DNA from: Aspidiotus rigidus
Lineage: Eukaryota > Arthropoda > Insecta > Hemiptera > Diaspididae
Assembly (NCBI GenBank): GCA_035079385.1
Contig: JAVHKY010000030.1
Location: forward strand, 2,891,001-2,955,000
Length of the DNA: 64,000 nt
Direction of reading: 5' to 3'
The position numbers were made by a program, and so were the translations under genes. A model generated the notes under the pieces. The model was given only the letters and a program-made list of their open reading frames with translations. It searched no databases and was not told the origin of the DNA. Shown one piece after another: positions 45,060 through 56,520 of this stretch (positions are counted from its first letter, which is position 1; each line of letters starts with the position of its first letter).

Positions 45060-46090
45060 TTTTGGCGCACCTTCTCTATAATAGGAAGGGGACTTGAAAA
45101 AAACTGATCCATGATATCATCAGATTGTGACGTCATAGGCTCGGACTTTATAGCTATTTATAATAATAGGAGGCAGACTTGAAAAAAAACTTATCTATGA
45201 CGTCGTCGAATTGTAACCTGACAATGCTGACCTATGACGTAACCAGACTGTAACCAGTGATCGAAGGTGAGCAAGGACTCGTGATTAAATGCTCTAGCAT
45301 TTCTGACATTTCTCAGCAAATGCTCCGGAATAAATGCTCGATTAAATGCTCGCTGAGCATTTCTTGAAAACTGTGTGCTGGCATATCAATTTACGCCAAT
45401 TTTCAACGTAGAATTTGTTAATGAGGACCGTTCTTGATGTCGCAGAATTTTATCTTCTTTCAAATGTGTTAAAAACAACTAATTTGCAATTTAAAAACTT
45501 AATTTCAGTCCAGCATTTGATTCTTTTCCAATGATGGAAGATGCTCTTTAAATCACCGACTGTGACCTCACAGGCCCCGACCCCCCAGATATATTATATA
45601 CGATAGGAGGGGACCTACAAAAAACTGATCTATGATGTTATCAGATTGTGACGTCATAGGCTGGGACTTTGGAGCTAGTATAATAATAATAGGAGGAGGA
45701 CTTTGGAAAAAAAAAACGGTCTATAACGTCATCAGGTCAGATTGTGACGTCACAAGGCTGACTTTTGACGTTATCAAATTATGACGTCACAGGCTGGGAC
45801 TTTGGAGCTATCTGTAATAGGAGGGGGACTTGAAAAAAACTGATCTATGATGTCATCAGATTGTGACATCACAAGGCTGACCTATGACGTCATCAAATTG
45901 TGACGTCACATGCTCCGACTTTGGAGCTATATGTAATAGGAGGGGACTTGGAAAAAACTGATCTATTATGTCATCAGATTGAGACGTCACAAGGCTGACC
46001 TATGATATCATCAGATTGTAACGTTACAAGGCTAACTTACGACGTCATCAGACTCTGACGTCACAGCGGCAGGGGACTTAGAAAATTTTC
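45060..46090. repeat. Tandem array rich in TGACGTCA (CRE-like) palindromes
   Basis: A degenerate unit of roughly 100-130 bp recurs about eight times: AATAGGAGGGGACTTG, AAAAAACTGATCTATGA, GTCATCAGATTGTGACGTCA, CAAGGCTGACCTATGACGTC. I count about seven exact TGACGTCA octamers and many one-off variants. The unit is interrupted at 45250-45540 by sequence repeating AAATGCTC. A second short array is at 56245-56520. Confidence 0.75.
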
Positions 46091-46619
46091 GAGCTCCGAG
46101 CTTTTACGACCGGCGGGCGGCGGACGTTTTTTCCGTAAAATCCCCCAATACAACAATTTCCCTGTTAAAATTTCCACTCTCGAGCTATATATGATAGGAG
46201 GGGGAATTGGAAAAGTTTCGAATCTCGAGCTATACACACGAGAAGGACTCAGAGAAACAACGGTTTTCTTAACGAAGTTAAACGAGGAACACAGGGAATC
46301 TGTTCTACGAGTCATATTGGTTTTTTGGTATTAAGAATTCAAGGAAGCCTAGACATAGTACGAAGTATAAAGCTAGTATAAAGGAGGTCTAGACTACTAT
46401 AGGCTCAGTATAAAAAAGGACGTCATCATTGACCTTGACCTATTTTAGGGACTTCGAAATATAGAGCTCAAGAGTCGAAATTTCTTCAAATTTTTTACCA
46501 GATGGCACATGTTTCAAAAATCCCCGCATAGAACACAAAAAAACCGTCGTTCTTCTATGTCTCTCTCCTATCGAGAGTTGAATTTTATCCAACGGCGAAT
46601 TTCTCAAGAAAAAAACTAT

Positions 46620-47215
46620 ATAGAACAGATTCGCTGTAAAATACTTTTATCTGGATTCCCAGCCATACGGGGATCCATGGCAATGAGAAAGTCGATTAAG
46701 CGGCCAGAACTGCCACAAAACTTGCACAAATACGCTTTCGTCTTCTTCCCACTAAAAATGATCTTACCCACACTATCCACCTCATAATTACGGACAAATG
46801 GATCACACTCTGGCAAAATCAAATCTCATCAAACAAATTAGCCCCATTAAAATGGTTACAATTCGCATGGGCTTCATCAGACCAAGAATCCTGCCGTCAC
46901 GAAATCTACCTCACACGTCTTCCAATTGGTCACACGCGACTCACATACGCTCACTTTCTTTTCAAACTTTTCCTGCTCTTATACGAACATCGTGGCCTCG
47001 ACTGACCCTCACAGTCACGTATATTTTCGCAAGCTCATCTTTAGCTTCTCTCGGCCACACCCATAAAATTTCCCCATCTATGGAAATAACTCTCGCCGGT
47101 GATGTCGCATCCATCCAGCGTCTAAAAGCAGCAAATTACATCCAACGCAACTAAGATCGACTCATCATCAAGCTTATAACCGCAGTGCAGTTATGAGCTT
47201 GTAAAAAAAAAAGAC
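46620..47215 (+). pseudogene. I-like non-LTR retrotransposon relic, 3' part
   Basis: FIWIPSHTGIHGNEKVD (about 46649-46699) is the end of RNase H, and LPIGHTRLTYAHFLFK (about 46921-46967) is the segment that follows it in I-clade elements. An in-frame stop and later frame changes show decay. It ends near the A-rich stretch at about 47200. Confidence 0.7.
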
Positions 47216-48780
47216 AATCTGACGGCTTCTAATAGAGGTGGACCAGGGTGCAGGGGATCCTCTGGGTACTGAAAGTTGGTTGGACGTTTAGTACTTCCAT
47301 TTTCAAAGAATGGACGAACGATAGTGGTTTTTATATAATCAGAGGCGGAAAACAGATGTAATCAGTTGTTTTAGCAAAGGAGGTGGCGTTTTTGGCGGCT
47401 CTGTCGACATTTCTTATTCGTATAGGGACTTATATGAATACGAGAATGATTATAGGGTGTTGTATAGGGTTAAGGATGAGTAATGTGAGGTGAATGCTCT
47501 GATTGAGGAGGTGAGTGCTGAGCGTGTCTAGAATGGAGTATTCTCTTTATTTTCATCAGTATTTCATGTTGAAATAAAGACTTCATTTTAAAGAATATAT
47601 CCTGCGGACATCCCACACTGTGTGTAAACGATACTTCAATGAGTCAGGAAATCGACATTCATTCTACAATGGTATGACTCAGGGTAATTGATAAAGTCAC
47701 AGTCAAATAACGCGTTATTATAAAATAGAACTGGGAACACTATTTCGATATTTCAATAGAGAATGCATAACAATAAGCGTAGCGAGTATTAAAAGAATCG
47801 TGGAGAATAATATGAGAATAAATATACTTTTTTCCTCATTTTTATTTCAACTAGATATTGTACTTATCTAAACCGTGAATAATTGAGCGCATTGTGCATC
47901 TCTGTAGTACCGATATAATTATTTGATTTACAATGTATGCACTTCGTGAAATAATTTATATATTGACTTTTTGCGCGCGGTAGTATTTTGTACGATGATC
48001 ACCCACTACCTACAGTATAAAATAACCTGTTGGATGAAACTGCCTTGGCATTGAATTTAAACTGTTCGTCTCTTATTTCTGCGGAGCTACCTGGCAATGG
48101 TGAGAAACTTTCCGCCAGAATATATCATAATACTCCGCGTTATCAAGTTCTCTATTAGTTGACCATTCGGGTTCGTCATTAGAGGTTGGCTTCTCACTAC
48201 ATCGTCTTCGCAATTAAAGTTCGTGTTTGAACGCGTTTTGACGTGATAAAAGTGAATTCGCACGTGCACGCATTTACCCAGAATTGACGAGTAAGTTATA
48301 ATATGTATCTCACTCATAGTATTTGACGAAGGTCAAAAATATTAAATTTTTTCATTTTATCAGAATAATTGATAGTGGAATACCGAGGTCCTTATTTCAA
48401 ATCAACAACTAAAATCTTCGAATTATGTAATGAGCAAAATTTAATTTTTTAGGGAAAAATATCTTCGCCTCTAAATTCGTAGATACTTAAAATTGACAAC
48501 CGAGTCTCTCTCACTTAATATACATATTTTGAAACGATGGTACAGCATCGTTTCGTAGGAGGGGATTGTACGACCAAAGGAGATTTCTTCAAACTAGCTG
48601 GATAATTGACATCAAAATGCTTTCATAAAAATTATCTCATCTTCACAAAATAGATTATAAGTGCAGATGGAATTAAAATTTAGTCATGCGAAAATTTCAA
48701 GGCATTTTTCCATTGGATAAGTTCTACGGTATTTATTACGTATATTTTGATTGTCAATAATTCTTTTCTGAGTATCTGAA
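47216..48780. other. Stretch without a recognised gene
   Basis: No coding motif or transposon ends are visible. A direct repeat of ACGATGGTACAGCATCGTTTC at 48535-48555 is a short hairpin. Confidence 0.35.
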
Positions 48781-48789
48781 GATGGGTAC

Positions 48790-49440
48790 GTAGATTTTTG
48801 GTCGAGTGCTCTAACCCTCTCATTCAAAAAATTCACCTACTACAAACTACACTCAACTCAATTAACTGCAAAATAATATTCATATGGGTACCAGGGCACA
48901 TCGACTTACAAGAACATGACCTAGTCGACAAAGCTGCTGAAAAGGCCTCTGCTCTCAGAAAAATACTTCTGACCACAAAAGTCACATCTCATTACTCAAC
49001 AATGGTATAACTTTTGGCAATCTCAACCCAACAACAAACTCCTCCGCCATGGTCAAGCTCTAATAGAAGTTCGAGAAGAGAAGAAGTCATCCTCTTCAGA
49101 TCAAGGATAAGTTACACACGTATTACTTATTCTCACCTGACCAACGCTTATATACTATCGCCAAGAAAATTTCACAACTGATCAGATTTTATATTCACTT
49201 CGCACTTCATTACAGGTTCCATTCTCTGTCTCACAAGCACTCGAAAATAATCATGATATTATCAAAGTGTCTCTCCAGTACCTACGTCTCACACAATTTC
49301 TCCCACTCCTTTCAATAATGAATATTCTTCTTCAAAACTATGTACAATCCGTAAGATGTACGTCTAAGCTACGTCATACCTCTGAACACACATGTATCTT
49401 TTTGAGCTAATGCTCCTTAGTGCAGCTACACATAAAATAA
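48790..49440 (+). pseudogene. Non-LTR retrotransposon relic (RNase H and 3' end)
   Basis: IIFIWVPGHIDLQEHDLVDK (about 48878-48937) is the end of an RNase H domain, matching the copy at 11470. About 500 bp of decayed 3' sequence follows, ending near the AATAAATAAATAAATG at 49437. Confidence 0.65.
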
Positions 49441-49579
49441 ATAAATAAATGAAAATTTTTTTGTAAATTTAAATATAAAGTTCTATAATATGCAATGATA
49501 TACGCCGAGCCAATAGCCCTACGTGTAGCTCGAGCTCCTTAAGTGAAATAAAAAACCTTTCGTAAAAATATAAACAAAA

Positions 49580-51540
49580 TGAATCTTTTCCAACTTCAAT
49601 TCCTTTTGCTAGTTTCAGTTTTTCAAAGTTCCTCTCCTATTAATAGCGATAGTAGTTACAATACATCAAATCATTCCTCTCAAAAAAACTTCAAGCAGAA
49701 TCTGTGCCGATTAATTTTGATAACTCCGACCACAAACCAAACTCACCATAACTCCATACAAAATCCTCAAAAATGCTTCTCCAGGACCGGACAACATACA
49801 TACCACTGTGCTCAAGAATCTTCCTCCTGACGCTCTCGAATATCTTCTTTCCCTTTTCAATTCAATTCTGTCAATAAGTATTTATCCCCCTCTAGAAATT
49901 AGCGTACATCCTCCACATTCTAAAACCCGGAAAAAGTCCTACTTTACCCTCCTCCTATCGGCTCATCGCTCTCACCAGCGTGTTGGGCAAACTATTTCGA
50001 GAAATAATAAATAAAAGACTGTGGTCGTTTCTTGAAGTAAACAACTTATTATATCCCATGCAATATGGCTTTAGAAAAGGACGAAACTCTATCCAAGCTC
50101 TTACCGACCTTCAAAACCAGACTGAACGAACCTTTCTTTCGAACTCCCGCCTTCATACCATATTCTTCTATCTCCAACAAGCATATCCGCCAGCCTTGAA
50201 GACATTTTATAATTATGCAAAAAACTTTACTCCCTTAGTCTTCGAGGTAACCTTCCTATAGATCCATCTCTGTCAGATTACAAAACAAGCTTTCTTCCCA
50301 TCGTATAGTCGAAAATGGTGTTCCTCAAGGAGAAGTACTCAGCTTTTTCCTTTTTTTTGGTTGCTATTAACGATCTTCCTCTAAATGCCAACTTTCCAAT
50401 ATCACAAAGACTTTTCGCAGACGACTACAGTCTTTCACTTTGCTCTTCAAGTTCTAAAAGGGCTCACTTACTCCTACAAATAATTTTGGACAACGTTTCC
50501 ACTAGGTCATCTGATCGTGGCTTTCAATTTTCCCCAATCAAGACAACCTTAATCATCTTCCACAAAAATAAGAAATCCCCCTCTTTATCCTCAGGATTTT
50601 CATATTAAAACCAATGATTCAATAAAATTTCTGGCACTTTTATTTGTTCAAAAATTAACTTGGACCCCTCGTATCAAAGTACTAAAAGCTAAATGTCTGA
50701 GAACCACAAACGTTCTAAAATATCTATCCTACCCGAAAACTGGATGCAACTGAAAACTTCTCCTACAATTCTACAAAAGCTTGGTTCGTTCTCAGCTCGA
50801 CTACGGTTCACCGATTTATAATTTAGCTAACAGAACTACCCTAACATTATTAGACGCAATTCGATCTGCATCTCTGAGACTGGTTTTAGGAGCATTTAGA
50901 ACCAGTCCAAAACTGACCTTTGTGCAACGGTCGCCTCTCTCCATTCAGGCGCGGATCCATGGGACGGAGATGTGAAAAATCCCCCCTCCCCCCAAGGACT
51001 TTTTTTGGATTGTCAAAGTGATCGTCTGGATCCGCGCCTGTCCATTTGCCGATTTATTCTCTCATTGAATTTCTTTGTTTCCTTATCTCAATTTCCCCAA
51101 CTTTCTTTACATCAGTGCGTAATTTTTCACATTAATCCGCTCTTCCTACGTCAACCGCACACAGCTAGAAAACTTCCTTAACCGAAAAATTAAGTCATAA
51201 ACTCGCTATTACCCTTATTCACAACTACAGCCCCTTGGGCATTTCCAGAAGCGGACATTCAATTGGACCTGATCGAAACCCTCAAAACAAACAACAAAAT
51301 CATTAGACTACATATTATGAATCCACTCGACGAATTCTTGAATCATATTCTATGTTTAACAGGTGGGTCAAAATACAGAGGAAAGACAACATACGCATAC
51401 TCCATCGACTAAATAACAGCTCACCGAATTAGAAATTCCGCTCAGTTAATACAGCTGAATTAAACGCCATATTAGCTTGTGTACCCCACATTGCTCAACT
51501 GCAACCTCAAAAAAATTATATTCTCCTAACAGATTCTCTT
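49580..51540 (+). pseudogene. Non-LTR retrotransposon relic (RT and RNase H), twice interrupted
   Basis: RT blocks are KRLWSFLEVNNLLYPMQYGF then RKGRNSIQAL (about 50010-50100), NGVPQG-like sequence near 50310, LFADDYSLSLCS (50411-50446) and QLDYGSPIYNLANRTTLTLL (50793-50852). RNase H begins at VNTAELNAILACVPHI (about 51444) and breaks off at LLTDSL (51540), where foldback copy 2 starts. A 95-bp MITE splits the post-RT region. Frames shift several times. Confidence 0.78.
50940..51046. mobile_element. 95-bp MITE with 6-bp target duplication inside the RT relic
   Basis: The element (50946-51040) starts CAGGCGCGGATCCA and ends TGGATCCGCGCCTG, perfect 14-bp inverted repeats. TCCATT flanks it on both sides (50940-50945 and 51041-51046). 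Removing the element and one flank restores the host retroelement reading PLSICRFILSLNFFVS. CAGG ends suggest a hAT-like family with a 6-bp duplication. Confidence 0.88.
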
Positions 51541-52887
51541 AGTCCGGCGGCTTAGTGCAAATTATTAGATCAACCTTGCATTTCATGTTAAAATCATGAA
51601 ATTTGAAACGAACATTTATGATGCTTCAATGAGAAATTTGAGCCATGGCGCCACGATCCAATCCCCATAGGGGTCCCGTAATGGCGGGTCGCCTAACTGG
51701 AAGGAGTTCTTGCACATAAATGACCGAAATATTCCTTTTGGTTCGCAATTTAGGTGGATTCGTATGTAATTCGGACCGCCAAATTCTAAAAAATCATCAA
51801 AAAGTTCTTCCGACATTTTAGGGGCGCAGAGGGGCTGATAACTCCTAAAATAAGAGTAAAATTGAAGTGATATATTTCAACATATTTTCACGAATATCCT
51901 TATGAAATTTTCCGTAGAGTTTGGGAAAAATACTAAAAAAATTCTTCCGACCGTCCAAAAGACTCAAGCCCCCCCCCCCAATTCAGGAAAAAATATTTTG
52001 TGTTTTTTGGAACGATATTAAAGGTTTCCGAAGTAGAATTTAGCGCGAAATCTGGGAAAAATAGTGACAAACTTCCTGGGGCACTCGGAGGGCGTTGGGA
52101 GAAGAACAAACCCTGAAAAGTATGCATTGTTTTTGCAAGTTCAACAAATTCTTATGTAGAATTCATCGTCAGATTCGGAAAAAATAGTAAAAAAATTCCT
52201 GGAGGTCTCTGAGAGGGGGTAAGAGGACTCAAACACCCGAAGTAAAAAATATGCGCTTTTGAGAAAATTCAAACGGATTCTTGTGTGAAATTTACCGTAG
52301 CGAGAGGGCCGGGAGGAACATAAACTTTTTTCGGAAAAGTTTTGAAATTGTAGAATTACATTTTTATGACTCATGTAAACTGCGTTTTTTGATGGTTCGA
52401 AAGTGTCTCTTTGCGGACTATCAGTTTTTCTGGTAGGTTCTACTTTTCAGTCCGTCATTTCAATCTTCAAATTTAGCGCCCATTTCATATCAATTATCTA
52501 TTTTATTAATTCTATTTGCGGCGGCGACGAGAATCAAACCATGGACCTTGAGTTTTCTGAAAGACGCTATTGTTTTGATACAGCAGTGGGGTTTGAAACC
52601 TCTTACCTCCTCTCAGAGACCAATATGAATTTTTTTACTTTTTTTCCGAATTCTACGGTAAATCCTACATAAGAATTTGTTAAACTTAAAAAAAATCAAA
52701 CATTTTTTCATCACTTTTCAGGGGTTGTGCACCTCTCAGCACCCTCCGAGGGCCCTAGCAATTTTTTCATTATTTTTCCCGGATTACGGGCTAAATTCTA
52801 CTTTAAAACCCGTTAATATTTTTCCAAAAAACACAAACTATTTTTTCATCAATGGGGGGTCCCTTGGACGATCGGAAGAATTTTTCT
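51541..52887. mobile_element. Foldback element copy 2 (right arm truncated)
   Basis: The start AGTCCGGCGGCTTAGTGCAA and left arm match 3763-4640. The centre (CGAAAGTGTCTCTTTGCGGA) matches 4875-4895 but lacks the insertion present in copy 1. The right arm stops at about 52887 (GATCGGAAGAATTTTT), replaced by AT-rich DNA. It is inserted in an RNase H frame. Confidence 0.75.
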
Positions 52888-53220
52888 ATTTAATTAAAAT
52901 AATGATATTTATAAATCAAATTAATTAAATTAAATTAATAATAAATTATATTTTATTATTTTTAATTATAATAAGTTTCATTTAAAAATTTCAATAAATC
53001 ATTTTGATTTCAATAAAAATGATTATTTAAAAATTATATCAATATAAATTATTTTATTTTATTTCTTTTTCCAAATTAAATTTAATTAAAATATAAAAAT
53101 AAATAATACTTGACAATATAAAAAATAATATACCTAAAATTCAATTTTATTAAATGAAATATCAAAAATAAAATTATTAAATTAATTTTTTATTATTATT
53201 AAACTGAAATTAAACTGATT
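52888..53220. repeat. AT-rich low-complexity stretch
   Basis: Almost pure A/T with TTAATT and AAATTA words. No gene is possible here. Confidence 0.85.
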
Positions 53221-53800
53221 AATCAACTCCATTAATAAAAATATAATCGAATTTTGTCGGTGAACTTTCGTCACGGCGAACTAACCATGTGGTGAACCCT
53301 TTACTTCTACCAGGTGAATTATCTGTAGGTAAACTTTCTGTAGGTGAATCTTGATCGGAGAATTTTATTAGGTGAAAAATATTTCGGTGAAACACTCCAA
53401 TCCCAGATAGCTCGTCAAATAAAATCATAAAAAAAAAAAAAGGAAAAAAAATCACCTCCTATTAATGTAGCTTGAAAGCCGAAATACATTCACCATTCTT
53501 ATCTTCTCTTACCTCCTCCGATTCTCCTTCTGTATACTGAGCTCACTTTTTCTCTTCGGTTTGCGATTCAATTTACTTCTGTCAGCTATCATTACTACCA
53601 ACCTTCACTTATTGTTTATTTACCTCTCTTTTTAAAAATTCAAGTCAACTTCTTCTGATGAACTTTTGAACTGCACGAGATATTTTTCAATAATTAGCCT
53701 GCCGATCGAAAAACGGTCATCTTCTGTTTCGAATCCAAACTAAATATAAATGAAAGCTAGGTCCATTTTGATTTTATTTCTAAAAAATAAAAAATATATA
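53221..53800. other. Stretch with short TAGGTGAA-type repeats
   Basis: Between 53260 and 53400 the words GGTGAA and TAGGTGAA recur about eight times with irregular spacing. One minisatellite unit follows at 53460. No gene is seen. Confidence 0.4.
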
Positions 53801-53802
53801 TA

Positions 53803-53868
53803 GGTTAGATGGTAAGGCAACCGTCCGGCAAAGGTGGAGATGCGGGTTCGTGTCCCGTCGATGGACCA
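53803..53868 (+). tRNA. tRNA-like fossil or head of a tRNA-derived SINE
   Basis: GGTTAGATGGTAAGGC resembles a D-arm/A box, CCGTC-CGGCAAA-GGTGG forms a five-pair anticodon stem with G-U pairs and a seven-base loop, and GCGGGTTCGTGTCCCGT forms a T-arm with a B-box-like GGTTCGTGTCC; GGACCA follows. The 5' bases do not pair with the 3' end to form an acceptor stem, and the loop has G instead of U at position 33, so this is not a working tRNA. The loop would give anticodon GCA (Cys) if read literally. Confidence 0.4.
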
Positions 53869-55600
53869 AATTTTTCACGTGCTTTCGTCTACAGATGAAA
53901 ATATTCATTTTTAGTTAAGGTTTCCTGCGACGTTTCAAATTTCATTCGTTCAAAAAATATACAGATAGTGTACTAAATGAATACATGTTGATGTAGATAG
54001 TTATAATAATCATAATAAAAATTATCCTTTTCAACTTTCTAAAGCAAAGAAAATGAGAATCATGATACCAGGAAGTTTCCATAATTACTCAACTAAATCC
54101 AAGACTAATTCCAGCAAGTTTTCCTATTGAACGAAATCTACGGGTGGAGATTTCCAACGCGACCCAATTTTACGAAAGCCAGACTCGACGTGGGTTTTCC
54201 AGACATACAACATTGTGAAACAAGATGTACGATAAAAATAGAATGGTACAATGTTCATTACAAATTTTTTTCGAGAAGTTGAAAAATATACGATTCTTTT
54301 GAAGAAGCGGTTTTTTTGTACTGTTTTAGTTCTAGGAGAAAAGTAATGACTAGGATTAATAAATCCGTAATTATAAAAACAAGCTAATGGAAATTTTAGT
54401 TTGTAGCGCATTGCCTATGTTACACACTTGATTCTTATCTGGATAAAATTGTTTTTAAAAATTTGTAAAATTGTACTACATCGTATTTCAACCGCCTGAA
54501 AAAATTTATACGATCAGAATGTGATTAAACTTTTCACAAGCTCGATCAGATATTCTCGCACATTTCTCCATCGGATAAGAGAAGTCTTTTCTCAAACTTG
54601 AGTACTAGTACGAAGTATGAACTCTTGAGGCTCACGATACAATCAGGGCAGGACATCAGAGTACCTACCTACCTTAAGAGAAATACCAACAAGAAAATCA
54701 CTCAGATCCAACGCGCGCTTCATTTATTCCAGGGTGACTCGCGTTAACACGTCTCCGCTTATGTAATAGTCGGCATACGATCATTAATTCCACTGCATTA
54801 TTCATCACTTATATTTGTAATACCACTTGTATGAATTAGTTCGTCGAACTTGAACTCGAGTTTATTCCAAAATAAATGCGCACTTATAATCTCGCGACAA
54901 GCTGTGCACACACATCATGCAATAGGTACACAGACGGATACTACATCAGGTGTCGTACAAATTTTAATTTAGAAATTCGATTTAGAATATCGATATATTT
55001 GAGTAGGTAATCGACAATTCATATCAGGTACAACGTTATCTACGTAATATTCGTTGCACCGTATTGTGTGCTCCAAGAAATACAGGTCAAGTATGCTGTT
55101 AGTAAACAATAATCGACATTATTTCGTGCATCAAATCACGTAATTTGATAGACGAAGCAGACGCACCACGTTAAAATGATTAACTCACGCCGAGATCACT
55201 ACTTAATTCTAGTTAAATACGGATAATAATTAATTACCCACCGAATCTTCGTTCGCACACATAAATAGCGGTATCCAGGAATGATGAGAAAAATTTTATT
55301 ACTTACCTCAATGTTGAATATAATAATCTAAAATCGTTTCATCTTCTTTTTCCATGCGTGTACATTCTGTATGAGAATGACTGTAGCCAAAGCTCAGTTC
55401 GTTGTCGTACTTGAGGCCCATGAGTGGAACCAAAACAATGATTGAACGTCACCTTCAAAAGTAAGGTTATTGTTATAGTTATTGATGTGAGGCTGGCTAA
55501 AGAATTTGAAAAGCTACCTTAATAGAGTAAAATGTGAGCTACAAATTGAACATTTTAATAAACATAAAATAAGTACGATAGAAGCTTAATGTAGCTTTTA
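53869..55600. other. Stretch without a recognised gene
   Basis: Short open frames here show no motif. No transposon ends were found. Confidence 0.35.
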
Positions 55601-55619
55601 AAGGATGTGCGCTTATCTG

Positions 55620-55860
55620 CCCGGTAAACATTGTTCCCACTTGAAGCCCTTGAACATAAAGGCCTCCAGGGATTCAAAAGGGGGAACAGGGCTTCAAATA
55701 AGAATTTAATAGGTAGTTTTTCCCAACGAAGCCCGGAGATTTGAGTGGCTTCAGGTTCGTCCCTGTTGAAGCCCTTTCAGTCTGGGAATCCAAAGGAACA
55801 AAACGGGAACAAAGGGTTCAACAAGGCTTCAAATGGGGCTTCAAAGGGGTAGTTTTTACA
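55620..55860. repeat. GGCTTCAA-rich short inverted and direct repeats
   Basis: TTGAAGCCC and GGGCTTCAA words alternate through this stretch (near 55640, 55687, 55765, 55825, 55843), allowing several hairpins. Nature unknown. Confidence 0.45.
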
Positions 55861-55864
55861 ATTT

Positions 55865-56520
55865 TAATAAGAACCTGTTCTTTGGGGGATTCTTTGGGAA
55901 ATTTATGTGCGCCGTCCAGCGAAAAACTTGGAAAACTTTCAACTCTTGAGCTATGTCAGGGTGTCTACAGAAAGAAAATTCTGAAAATATTTGACATTTC
56001 CTTGACCTTTTTTGAAAGTAAGCGAGTTAACGAGCAAAAAAAAACATATATGGCTCGAGAGTCGAATTTTTTTCCAAGTCCCCCTCCTATCATATATGTA
56101 TAGCTCGATAGTCGACATTTTTCCAAGTTTTTTGCTGGACGGCGCAGGGCAAATTGTTCAAAAAGCCCCCCATAAAACAGGTTCCCTGTTGAAAAACCTC
56201 ACGGGTTCTTTAACGAAGTTAAGCGAAATGTGGCAGGGAACCTGTTTTACGAGGCACGTGGGATCTGAAAAATGTAGGTCGTGACGTCAGAAGACTGACC
56301 TATGAAATCACCAAATTGTGACGTCACAGTCTCGGATTTTGTACCTATACATAATAGAAGAGGAAACTCGAAAAAAACTGATCCATAACCTCGTCAGATT
56401 TTGACGTCCCAAGGCTGAGTTATGAAGTCATCAACTTGTGACGTCACAGCCCTCGACATTGTAGCTATACGTAATAGGAAGGGAACTTGAAAAAAAATGG
56501 ATCTACGCTAACTCGATAAA
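55865..56520. repeat. Composite block: CAGGGAACCTG ends, minisatellite and TGACGTCA array
   Basis: AGAACCTGTTCT (55870), two TAGCTCGA minisatellite units (56050-56130), opposed AACAGGTTCCCTGTT (56177) and GGCAGGGAACCTGTTTTACG (56232), then a short array with TGTGACGTCACAG near 56320 and 56440. It repeats the make-up of the 44.3-46.6 kb block on a smaller scale. Confidence 0.6.

Larger units (their letters stand above)
44300..46615. mobile_element. Composite repeat block inserted in the I-like relic
   Basis: The block opens with GTTAAACGAGGAACGCAGGG then AACCTGTTCTATAG (44302) and carries further copies of this end at 44502 and 46278, the minisatellite unit, a TTAA-bounded MITE and a long TGACGTCA-rich tandem array. 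RNase H sequence before and after the block is in consistent order, so it is an insertion (possibly several). Its exact right edge is uncertain, between about 46460 and 46625. Confidence 0.55.

Noticed and set aside
45060..46090. CRISPR-like array
   Set aside because: Units are degenerate tandem repeats without unique spacers, and the genome is eukaryotic.
49579..49830. Open frame starting MNLFQLQFLLLVSVFQ, which looks like a secreted-protein leader
   Set aside because: It runs into the start of a non-LTR reverse transcriptase relic read in other frames, ends after a low-complexity Ser/Thr/Asn stretch, and has no donor leading to a plausible second exon.
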